Assembly: GCF_000981225.1 (NCBI RefSeq) | Contig: NZ_LAJC01000034.1 | Location: 1 to 55,877, forward strand | Source: Allosalinactinospora lopnorensis | GTDB taxonomy: Bacteria > Actinomycetota > Actinomycetes > Streptosporangiales > Streptosporangiaceae | DNA: 55,877 nt | Direction of reading: 5' to 3' | Shown here: positions 45,511 through 53,235 of the stretch, piece after piece | Position numbering within the stretch: position 1 is the stretch's first letter | Layout of the letters: every line of letters begins with the position of its first letter | The notes under the pieces: model-generated | Told to the model about the DNA's origin: nothing | Databases searched by the model: none | Seen by the model: only the letters and a program-made list of their open reading frames with translations | Translations under genes and position numbers: made by a program

Positions 45511-46184
45511 GGGAGCGGTGCTCCTGTCTCCCGAGACGCCGCACGCGCTGCGTGCTGTCCCGGGTTGGTGGGATGCGCGAATGATCGGCTACGGCCTGCG
45601 CATAAGGCGAGGTAGCCCGGCGATCCAGGACCGATCGCCTCAGCGCCCACGGGTATGACTCTCAACAGCCACGACGCGGTGGAACGTACAGAGACCCTGC
45701 GAACGCGATACGAGATCGGCACGACATCTTCATTGGAACGGCCGGTGTGACAGGCAATCCTTATGCAGGGATGTCATCGTCTCCGGATACCTCCACCCTA
45801 CGCCCACAGGAGTAAAGAGCAAGTCATGAAGGGGGCGTGCACGGCCTGCGGCCCGAGCCCGGCGTCCCCACCGGCGGCCGGGCGGGCACGGTACAGGAGC
45901 CCTCAAAGGGCAGACCAAGCAGGTCAGAAAGAGGCGGGAGGCCGCTCAACGTCGTATGCGTGGGGTCTGCGAGGGCTGTCGGGCGCAGCGCCGTGTTCGG
46001 CGCGTGTGTGCCCAGCATGGCCAGACGGGCGTGGCGGCACTGTGCCCGATGGCAGCGAGGTGGACGAAGGCGGAGTCGATGCAGGGGGCGGTCGTTGGGT
46101 TCGGGCCGTGGCGGATGTCGACCTGCGTGGGCGGGTATTCGACGCACTGGTAGGGCAGTCAGCCGCGTCCGGTGGCGAAACCGG
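45511..46184. other. No supported gene; flank of the IS3 fragment
   Basis: All frames are low-complexity or antisense. From about 45840 to 46184 the minus strand follows directly on the IS3 fragment but no longer resembles IS3 transposase. Confidence 0.4.
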
Positions 46185-46850
46185 GGCTTCCCCCCGAAGT
46201 CCGTGGTCGGAGTGGAAGACGACCCCGGCCAGACACCCGCGCTCGCATGCGGCCGCCTCCAAGGCGTCGGCCACCAGGGCGGTGCGCATGTGCTCGGCGA
46301 TCGACTGCCCACCAGGCGGCGCGAGTACAGGTCGATCACGAGGCCAGGTACAGGAAGCGGTCTCCTTCGATGGGCAGGTAGGGGGTCCCCCTCCTGCCCG
46401 AGGGCGGAAAGGGAGGGCATGTCTCCGACGTAGCGCCGGTTGGACGCATCGGCGGTGAAGTCCCGCTCCAGCAGGTCGGAAACCGGCTGGTCGGCGGGGT
46501 CAGGCATAGTGGTGCGCACCTTCCTTCGCAGATGAACACCGACGACCCGGCGGCGCGCATCAGCCGCTCCACCCGCTTGTGGTTGACGTGGCGCCCCTTC
46601 TCGCGCAGCTCAGCGGTGATCGGCGGTGCCCCGTAGGCCGGATCGGCCTCGTGGAGGGTCCGGGGCGCCGCGGTCAGCTCCGCATCACATCCGATCCGCT
46701 CGATACGCGCCCCCTGGCCTTTCTTCCAGGCGTAGTAGCCCGAGCGCGATAGTCCCAGCACCATGCGCAGCCGCTTGACGCCGAAGACGCCCGCGTAGTC
46801 CTCGACGAAGCAGGAGCGGCTCACCACCTCGTCTCTTCGGTGAAATGGCG
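46185..46850 (-). pseudogene. IS3-family OrfB transposase, 5' part, frameshifted and truncated
   Basis: Minus strand, changing frames: VFGVKRLRMVLGLSRSGYYA, then DPAYGAPPITAELREKGRHV, NHKRVERLMRAAG; next frame RDFTADASNRRYVGD; next frame LPIEGDRFLYLASVIDLYSR, RRLVGWSIAEHMRTALVADA and VVFHSDHG. This is the HTH_21 and first half of the rve integrase core (two Asp regions visible). A short insert (MPSLSALGQEG) interrupts the YVGD-ITYLPI junction. OrfA and everything after HSDHG are absent. Confidence 0.75.
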
Positions 46851-46857
46851 GACGCTT

Positions 46858-47364
46858 TGCGCAGGATCCCGCCCGAACCACTCCACCACCTGCGGGAAGG
46901 TGGAACGGTTCCAGCAGACCCTGAAAAAGTGGCTGGCCGCGCAACACGGCCAGCCCACCACCCTCGCCGCGCTGCAGGCCCTCCTGGACTCCTTCGTCGT
47001 CGCCTACGACCACCACCGACCGCATCGGTCCCTGCCGGCCCGGGCAACCCCCGCAACCGCCTACCAGACCCGACCTAAAACCACTCCCGGCGGCCGCAAC
47101 GACAGTCATTACCGCCTGCGCCGCGACCGCATCGACCACGTTGGCGGAGTCACCTTGCGCGTGGCCGGTCGCCCGCACCACATCGGCATCGGGCGAACCC
47201 ACGCCCGAACCCGCGTCCTGCTGCTGGTCCAGGACCTGCATGTGCGGGTGATCAACGCCGCCACCGGCGAACTCCTCCGCGAGCTGGAACTCGACCCCAG
47301 CAAGGACTACCAGCCCACCGGCCGACCACCCGGCCCACAACCAAAACGCCCCCGAACCCAATGA
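46858..47364 (+). pseudogene. IS481-family transposase, C-terminal half
   Basis: Open frame with RPNHSTTCGKVERFQQTLKK, WLAAQHGQPTTLAALQALLD, VAYDHHRPHRSLPARATPAT, then a C-terminal extension ending in PQPKRPRTQ. The TTCGKVERFHQTLKKWL-type motif with the catalytic Glu identifies an IS481-like integrase. The N-terminal half with both catalytic Asp is missing: the fragment abuts the oppositely oriented IS3 fragment at about 46850. Confidence 0.75.
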
Positions 47365-47403
47365 GGGTTCAGGGCCATTCCGATCTCTTGAGAGATCACA
47401 CTG

Positions 47404-47443
47404 TGCACCTGGCAGGATTCGAACCTGCGACCGTCGGGTTAGC
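47404..47443 (-). tRNA. 3'-end fragment of a tRNA gene (candidate attachment-site remnant)
   Basis: The minus strand reads a perfect T arm, GCAGGTTCGAATCCTGC (complement of 47412-47428), followed by CAGGTGC, an acceptor-like 3' strand. The expected 5' acceptor strand, D arm and a paired anticodon stem are not found upstream, so this is not a complete tRNA. Such 3' ends are what site-specific integrases leave as att sites. Confidence 0.6.
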
Positions 47444-47639
47444 AGTCCTCACTTGGTGCCGGGCCGGGATGACGCGTGCCGGTTCGTTCCGCGTTGTCCC
47501 AGCGCACATGCCGTTTCCTGTTACTCGGTGTTGTCCTGTGCCGCTCGCGTCCAAAACAACCGAGCACACACGGAGCGCACACCCCGGTGGAGCGGCACAG
47601 TCTGGGTTCGCCCTGCTACGGCGCGGCGAAATCCAGTCG

Positions 47640-47867
47640 GCGGTGTCGTCTCCAGGGCGGTGTGATGGAGGGTAGAGGGAACCCCGTGAGCTTCGGCGAA
47701 GACGCCTCCCGCATCCGCACCGGCCACGGTCCGCAGAACATGGCGATGCTGCGCAATCTGGCCATCCCACTGCGAGGAGTCTGGGCACCGTCACCATCCC
47801 CCAGGCCCTTCGCTGGGTGCCCTACGAGCCCTTCACCCGCCCTCTCGAACTCCTCCAAATCCCCTGA
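47640..47867 (+). pseudogene. ISAs1-like transposase, C-terminal fragment
   Basis: Reads NPVSFGEDASRIRTGHGPQN and MAMLRNLAI, then in a shifted frame LGTVTIPQALRWVPYEPFTR and PLELLQIP before a TGA at 47865. The (D)RTG-x-GP-x-x-M-x-x-LRNLAI block is the conserved C-terminus of ISAs1-type transposases. The catalytic part is missing. Confidence 0.6.
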
Positions 47868-47892
47868 ACAGCAAGAACATTGACACCCATCC

Positions 47893-47910
47893 GACTTTGC
47901 AACAGCCCTG
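47893..47910 (+). repeat. Probable IS terminal inverted-repeat end
   Basis: GACTTTGCAACAGCCCTG, 25 bases after the ISAs1-like stop; its complement CAGGGCTGTTGCAAAGTC has the form of actinobacterial IS ends. No matching left end was found in the window. Confidence 0.45.
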
Positions 47911-47967
47911 GGGTCGCACGGGGATCTCCCTCTTAACCGGCTAACGCTTGTTTTTCTCCTGGTCACC

Positions 47968-48179
47968 GAGAGCTTCTTCGCGTCGTTGGAGACCGAGCTG
48001 ATCGACCAGACCCGTTTTGCTACTCGGGCCGATGCCGAGCGGGAGGTGTTCTCAGCAAGGGGGTCTACAGCCCTTGGCGGAGGCATTCAGCGGACGGTTG
48101 TCTCAGCCCAGCCGAGTATGAACGTCGTCACACTGAAGCCGCCCAACGCCGTCCCGTAGCGCTGTCCGAGGCCGCGTAA
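47968..48179 (+). pseudogene. IS3-family OrfB transposase, 3' tail
   Basis: Reads ESFFASLETELIDQTRFATR and ADAEREVF, then in shifted frame SPWRRHSA and LSPAEYERRHTEAAQRRPVA to a TAA at 48177. This is the end of an IS3 OrfB (family: AESFFATLK-x-ELI..TRADA-x-x-EVFRYIEG-YNPRRRHSALGYLSPAEYE). It lies in the opposite orientation to the 5' fragment at 46185-46850. Confidence 0.75.
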
Positions 48180-48232
48180 AACCCAAGCCCACAAGGGTCC
48201 ACCAAACCGAAGCAAGATCATCCCTTCCCGCG

Positions 48233-49578
48233 TCACGACGTGAGGCGGCGCTCCAACCAGCGGGTGTCCACGGCGGCCGCCTGGAACTCCGCGTCCTGCA
48301 ACAGCCTCGTGTGCAGGTCCGCCGTGCTCCCCACTCCGTCGATCTCGAGTTCGGTCAGGGCCTGGCGTGCCCGCGCCAGCGCCTGCGGGCGGTCCGCGCC
48401 CCAGCAGATCACCTTGGCCAGCATGGAGTCGTAGAACGGGCTCACGGTGTCGCCGGCGGCGAACCCGGTGTCCACACGCACACCCGGCCCACCCGGGACG
48501 ATGAACGTGCTGAGATTCCCGGGAGTGGGCGTGAAGTCGTTGTCGGGATCCTCGGCGTTGATGCGGACCTCAATGGCCGCGCCGGACAGCACCACGTCTG
48601 ACTGGGTGAAGGACAGCGCGTCGCCCGCGGCGACGCGGAGCTGCTCGGCGACGAGATCGACCCCGGTGACGCACTCCGTGATGGGGTGTTCGACCTGGAG
48701 CCGGGTGTTCATCTCCATGAAGTAGAAGGAGCCACCCGGTTCCACCAGGAACTCCACAGTGCCGGCACCCACATAGTTCACGTGCTTGGCGAGCCGGACA
48801 GCGGCGGAGGCAAGGTCGGCGCGGACCGCGTCGTCCAGGCCCGGCGCGGGAGCCTCTTCGATGAGCTTCTGTCGACGCCGCTGTACCGAACAGTCACGCT
48901 CGTAGAGGTGGACCACGTTGCCCTGGGTGCAGCCCAGGACCTGGACCTCCACGTGGCGCGCGTCCTGGACCGCACGTTCGAGGTAGAGCGTTCCGTCCCC
49001 GAACGCCGCGGTGGCTTCCGCCTGGCTGTGGGGAAAACCTGCGCCAGTTCCTCAGGGCCGGCAACAGGGCGGATGCCGCGACCGCCGCCTCCGGCCGTGG
49101 CCTTGACCAGGAGGGGGTAGCCGATTCCCTCGGCCTCCTTCTGCGCCGCCGCCATATCGGTCAGCGGTCCCGAACCAGGGACGATGGGGACTCCCGCGGC
49201 GACCGCGGTACGCCGGGCTTCGGACTTGTCGCCCATCTGGGCGATGACCTCCGCGGGCGGACCCACGAACACCAATCCGCGGTCGCGCACCGCCCGGGCG
49301 AAATCCGCGTTCTCGGCGAGGAACCCGTAGCCGGGATGCACGGCGTCCGCCCCGGACTCCGCGGCTGCCCCCAGTACGGCCTCAGTGTTCAGGTACGATT
49401 TGGGCGCCGGTGATCCGCCGATGTGGTGGGCGGCGTCGGCGAGTCGGACCCAGCGGGCATCCGCGTCGGCCTTGGAGTACGCCGCGACCGCCTCGATACC
49501 CGCCTCATGGCAGGCACGGACGATCCGCAGCGCGATCTCCCCTCGGTTGGCCACGAGCACCCGCCGTAGTCCGCTCAT
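48233..49578 (-). CDS. accC: Biotin carboxylase subunit (AccC-type), frameshifted, part of a PxpBC-linked carboxylase
   Basis: ATP-grasp enzyme that carboxylates biotin on the BCCP. N-terminal RRVLVANRGEIALRIVRACH, DAVHPGYGFLAENADFARAV, VKATAGGGGRGIRPVAGP; the frame breaks at about 49021-49026 (one base missing after VFPTA), then continues HVEVQVLG, YERDCSVQRRRQKLIEEAPA, FYFMEMNTRLQVEHPITECV and FYDSMLAKVICWG. Total about 448 residues, the normal length. ATG 49578 follows GTGGAGAAG. Last gene of the operon pxpB-pxpC-accB-accC; no AccA/AccD-type carboxyltransferase is nearby, so PxpB/PxpC are the likely partners. Confidence 0.88.
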
Positions 49579-49729
49579 CTTCTCCACCCCGTATGTGATG
49601 CCGCCTACTGATCCGCCGTTCTCGCCCGCACCCACCGACCCTGTCGATCCAGATGGGGAGAGGTGCCGGGAATGCCTGGTCAGTCAGCATCGACGCCCGG
49701 TGCTGTCCGTGCCGGCGCGGCGCGTGGTG

Positions 49730-49966
49730 TCAGTTCTTGAGTTCAACGATGTCCTCACCGATGGAAACCTCGTCGCCGTCCTCGACCAGGAAGCCCGCGA
49801 CCGTTCCCGCCTGCTCGGCCTTGACCTCGTTGAAGTTCTTCATCACCTCGATCAGGGCGATGGTCTGGCCCGGAACGATAGTGTCACCTGCCTGCACATA
49901 GGGGTCCTCCGTCGGGGCCGGCCGGCGGTAGAAGACGCCCGGAATCGCAGCCTTGATCGTTGCCAT
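49730..49966 (-). CDS. accB: Small biotin carboxyl carrier protein
   Basis: 78 residues, a bare biotinyl domain. The biotin lysine is in LIEVMKNFNEVKAEQAGTV (Lys about residue 43), with VMK rather than the usual AMKM; the upstream GDTIVPGQTIA and downstream FLVEDGDEVSIGEDIVEL complete the fold. It lacks the N-terminal extension of acetyl-CoA carboxylase AccB proteins, as expected for carriers serving PxpBC/urea-carboxylase-like enzymes. Lies about 150 bases from both neighbours in the same operon. Confidence 0.88.
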   Translation of the reverse strand: MATIKAAIPGVFYRRPAPTEDPYVQAGDTIVPGQTIALIEVMKNFNEVKAEQAGTVAGFLVEDGDEVSIGEDIVELKN

Positions 49967-50117
49967 GTGTCTTGCCCTTTCTGACTTCCACACCGATCGT
50001 GGGACGTGGCAGCGCCCCCGTTTTCGTGCCTCTACAGCACACCGCCCGACATACTCCGCGTGCCCCACTGCGTCACAAACGCGCGAAACGGTGAGGATGC
50101 GACTGATGGGCCGTGGA

Positions 50118-51098
50118 TCACCTCCGTAGGGACTCGCGCGTCCGCTCCAGGCGTTCTCTACGGTCACGGCGGGCGGCGAGCGCGGCATCGAGATCCACGG
50201 GCTCGAAGCGGACCTGGTCTCCCGACTTGGTCTGGGCGATGGTGTCGCGGTCGACCGAGACCACGGTGCCCACGGTCGCATAACCACCCGCGGTAACCGC
50301 GTCGTTGAGCAGCACAATCGGCTCATCGCCCCCAGGGACCTGGATGGACCCGATCGGATAACCGAGGTCGACGACGTTGGCGGGGTCGCTCCCCGCGCCG
50401 TGCGGGACTTTCCGATCCACGAACCTCAGGCTGCCGCCGCGCAAGCGGTATCCGATCCGGTCGGCGTCCTTGGTGACCTTCCAGGGAACCTCGGTGAACT
50501 CCCGCATCGATTCGTCGGTGATGCGGTAGCTACACAGGCCGATCATGGTGCGCAGGGTCGCGACCTCTGGGAACGTGGGACGAAGCTTCTCCGGCACGGT
50601 GCTGCCGACGGTGGGGGGCGCCACGGAGTCGTCGCCGAGGGGAAGCCGGTCGTCGTTCTTGAGCGCGCGGCCCTGGAAGCCGCCGAGCCCGGTGAGGGTG
50701 TAGGTCGACCGCGACCCCAGGTAGCTGTCCACGCCGATGCCGCCGCTGACGGCGATGTACGGACGGGCGCCGGCGGTCAGCATCGCGAAGTCGAGCACGT
50801 CGCCGGCGCGCACGGTCAGGGTGCTCCAACGCTCCACCGGTTCACTGTTGACGGTCACCGCCGCCTCGGCTCCGGTGACGGCCACATACCGGTCGTCGGT
50901 GAATTCGATCCGGGGTCCCACGTAGGTGACTTCCAACGCTGCCGCACCGTCCGGGTTGCCGACGAGCATGTTGGCCACCCGGTAGGAGTACTGGTCCATC
51001 GCGCCGGAGGGAGGTATCCCCAGCGAGTAGTGGCCGTCGCGACCGATGTCCTGGACAGTGGTGTGTAGGCCACCCCGGTGCACCAACAGTTCGCTCAT
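50118..51098 (-). CDS. pxpC: PxpC-family biotin-dependent carboxyltransferase-like protein (5-oxoprolinase subunit C)
   Basis: 326 residues; KipA-like half of the carboxyltransferase fold found in urea carboxylase. Opens LVHRGGLHTTVQDIGRDGHY and SLGIPPSGAMDQYSYRVANM, then NPDGAAALEVTYVGPRI, YIAVSGGIGVDSYLGSRSTY and, in the C-terminal half, DRIGYRLRGG, VDLGYPIGSIQVPGGDEPIV and AGGYATVGTVVSVD. In 5-oxoprolinase it acts with PxpB on ATP-dependent activation of the lactam. Here it overlaps pxpB (ATGA) and is followed by biotin carrier and biotin carboxylase genes, so use of carboxybiotin is likely. Confidence 0.9.
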   Translation of the reverse strand: MSELLVHRGGLHTTVQDIGRDGHYSLGIPPSGAMDQYSYRVANMLVGNPDGAAALEVTYVGPRIEFTDDRYVAVTGAEAAVTVNSEPVERWSTLTVRAGDVLDFAMLTAGARPYIAVSGGIGVDSYLGSRSTYTLTGLGGFQGRALKNDDRLPLGDDSVAPPTVGSTVPEKLRPTFPEVATLRTMIGLCSYRITDESMREFTEVPWKVTKDADRIGYRLRGGSLRFVDRKVPHGAGSDPANVVDLGYPIGSIQVPGGDEPIVLLNDAVTAGGYATVGTVVSVDRDTIAQTKSGDQVRFEPVDLDAALAARRDRRERLERTRESLRR

Positions 51099-51997
51099 CG
51101 GTAGAGGACCTCCAGGAGTTCGACGTTGACGCCGTCGGGGTCGGCGAGGAAATGCGCTGGAGAGAACTCGTACTCGCGGATCCGGTAGTGGAACGTGCCC
51201 TTCTCGACCTCGGCGCGTACCGCGTCGAACTCGGTCTGGTCAATGGATCGGTACCGCAGGATGTCGCCGGGCCGAGGGAAGACGATGCTGTCGCGGAAGT
51301 CGGCGAGGCTCTGGGTGAGGTCGAACACGGGCGCAGGCGCCAAGCCGAACAGTTGGTAGCCACCGGCGCCCCGTACCGGGTACACGACGGCGAACGCTCC
51401 GCCGTAACCGAAGGCGCGCTCCGGCGTGTCCGTCCGCGGGCGGACGTACTTCGGGACCTCGATCTGCCGATCCCGGGGCACCATCTGGTAGCAGAACGGC
51501 AAGCCCGGAACGAAACCGATCATGGTGACGAGGAAGGGGGCACCCGAGAGGGCGTCGATCAGCTGGGAGACGGTGCCGAATCCGTTGATGCGGGCCGCGT
51601 ACTCCAGATCGGAGGCCTCCGGATCCTGGTGACGGTCACGAAAACGCATCAGTGTCTCGTGGGTCCACGGGTCGTTGTAGAGGACCGGGACGTCGACGAG
51701 CCGGGTGTGCAGGGTTTTGTCCTCGGCCAAGGGCTGGACGGTTTGTTCCAGGCTTTCGAGGTGCGCGACCAGCTCCGCCGGGTGCACGCGGTCAGGATCG
51801 ATCCGAATCAGGTAGGAAGCATTCGAAGGGCAGATATCGATAACGCCTTCGATGTTCTCTTCGCGGAGGACCGACGTGATCGCCATCGCCTTGAAGTTGG
51901 CCTCCAGGCTCATGGCTTCGTCCAGTTCGACGAAGATGAACTCATCTCCGCCGTAGTCGTACCGCGCCCGCGGCAGCTCCACCGACGTCGTGGCCAT
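51095..51997 (-). CDS. pxpB: PxpB-family protein (5-oxoprolinase subunit B / KipI-like)
   Basis: 300 residues; KipI-like partner of PxpC. Family segments: VPVLYNDPWTHETLMRFRDR, then FLVTMIGFVPGLPFCYQMVP and VYPVRGAGGYQLFGLAPAPV, then FDLTQSLADFRDSIVFPRPGD. The loop after GFVPGLPF reads RDRQIEVPKYVRPRTDTPER where typical PxpB has LP..LA.PR...PR..VPAGSV, so the substrate pocket is divergent. An N-terminal extension of about 40 residues precedes the domain. First gene of the leftward operon, 324 bases from divergent pxpA. Confidence 0.87.
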   Translation of the reverse strand: MATTSVELPRARYDYGGDEFIFVELDEAMSLEANFKAMAITSVLREENIEGVIDICPSNASYLIRIDPDRVHPAELVAHLESLEQTVQPLAEDKTLHTRLVDVPVLYNDPWTHETLMRFRDRHQDPEASDLEYAARINGFGTVSQLIDALSGAPFLVTMIGFVPGLPFCYQMVPRDRQIEVPKYVRPRTDTPERAFGYGGAFAVVYPVRGAGGYQLFGLAPAPVFDLTQSLADFRDSIVFPRPGDILRYRSIDQTEFDAVRAEVEKGTFHYRIREYEFSPAHFLADPDGVNVELLEVLYR

Positions 51998-52321
51998 TGG
52001 TCACCTCTCTGTCCGTCGTCGGCAGTCTGTCCCGGTTGTCCATCCGGGGTCTCCTCCCTGCCCGACCACGACCAACGGAATGTTCGGTCGGGTACCCCGT
52101 GTATCACACCTTCCCTCGTCGCAGGAGTTATATCTAGTCACCAGGCTGGAGAAACCAGTTGTGTCCTTGGTGTTTCCGGCGTGTCTGGATATCCGCACGT
52201 GCTCTGGCGGGGGCGTATCTCGGCGAATCGCGGGAATCTCAGACCCACCCGGTGTGGATACCGATGCGCGACGCCGGTCTGTGGCCGGAGCATCGGCCGG
52301 ACCGTCGCAGGAGGTTGCCCA
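51998..52321. other. Divergent promoter region of pxpB and pxpA
   Basis: No gene. Contains small inverted repeats such as GTGT-ATC-ACAC near 52100 but none strong enough to call as an operator. Confidence 0.4.
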
Positions 52322-53089
52322 ATGAAGAAACTCATCGATCTCAACGCCGACGCAGGGGAGAGCATCGGTCGGTGGCGACTGGGGCACGACGAAGGGCTGC
52401 TCCCGAAGGTTTCCTCGGTAAACGTCGCCTGTGGGTGGCACGCCGGGGATCCCGCGACAATGCGGAGGTCGGTCGCGCTTGCGCAGGCAGGGGACACCGC
52501 GCTGGGCGCCCATCCCGGGCTGCCCGACCTTGTGGGCTTCGGACGGCGGGCGATGGCCCTGTCACCCCAGGAGGCGGCTGACGCGTGCGTGTACCAGTAC
52601 GGGGCGTTGCGCGCGTTCGCCGACAGTGCTGGGGTGCCGGTGACGCACATCAAGGCACACGGTGCCCTGTACGGGATGACCATGCGCGACCCCGAGGCCG
52701 CCGACGCGGTCGTGGAGGCCACCACCAGGCTGGGGCTGATCACCGTCCTGTTGGCGGGACCAACGGCGGACCGGGCCGCGCAGCGTGGTGCACGCGTGGC
52801 GCGGGAGGCATTCGCCGACCTCGAGTACCACGATGACGGCACCATCATCATCGAGCCCAACCCGGAAGCCAAGGATCCCGAACTGTGCGCCGAGAAAGCC
52901 ATCGGGATCCTCCGCGGATACGTGTTCTCGACGACCGGTAGGCGGGTCGACGTGGACGCCGACACCATCTGCATCCACGGCGACCGCCCCAACGCCCTCG
53001 ACGTGGCCGACGCGATCGTGCGCCGGTTCGCCGAGGAGAACGTGCGGATGGCCCCGATGGCGGAGGTATTGGCGGCCCGCAGCTCCTAA
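52322..53089 (+). CDS. pxpA: PxpA, LamB/YcsF-family 5-oxoprolinase subunit A
   Basis: 255 residues. Family motifs in order: IDLNADAGESIGRW (residue 4), VNVACGWHAGDPATMRRSV (about 35), ALGAHPGLPDLVGFGRRAM, THIKAHGALYGMTMRDPEA (about 110) and DTICIHGDRPNALDVADAIV. PxpA hydrolyses the activated lactam ring of 5-oxoproline in the PxpABC complex. ATG 52322 follows GGAGG. Divergent from pxpBC and convergent with the molybdenum hydroxylase, separated from it by a strong hairpin. Confidence 0.93.
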   Translation: MKKLIDLNADAGESIGRWRLGHDEGLLPKVSSVNVACGWHAGDPATMRRSVALAQAGDTALGAHPGLPDLVGFGRRAMALSPQEAADACVYQYGALRAFADSAGVPVTHIKAHGALYGMTMRDPEAADAVVEATTRLGLITVLLAGPTADRAAQRGARVAREAFADLEYHDDGTIIIEPNPEAKDPELCAEKAIGILRGYVFSTTGRRVDVDADTICIHGDRPNALDVADAIVRRFAEENVRMAPMAEVLAARSS

Positions 53090-53139
53090 CGTCCCCGCTC
53101 ACTCACGTCCGTCCTGGGTGGAATCGCGAGCGAGGTCGT

Positions 53140-53179
53140 GGGAACGGTCGGGCACCGGACCCGGTGCCCGACCGTTCCC
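53140..53179. terminator. Bidirectional terminator, perfect 18-bp stem
   Basis: GGGAACGGTCGGGCACCG, loop GACC, CGGTGCCCGACCGTTCCC: perfect 18-bp inverted repeat midway between convergent pxpA (ends 53089) and the molybdenum hydroxylase gene (ends 53236). Confidence 0.88.
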
Positions 53180-53235
53180 CTTGTGTCCTCGGCGCTGTTC
53201 CCGGTGGTATCCCGGTCATGTTCCGGCATCGGCGT

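Noticed and set aside
47361-47675. Plus-strand frame containing LAGFEPATVG
   Set aside because: This peptide is the well-known artefact of translating the antisense of a tRNA T arm; the real feature is the tRNA fragment on the minus strand.
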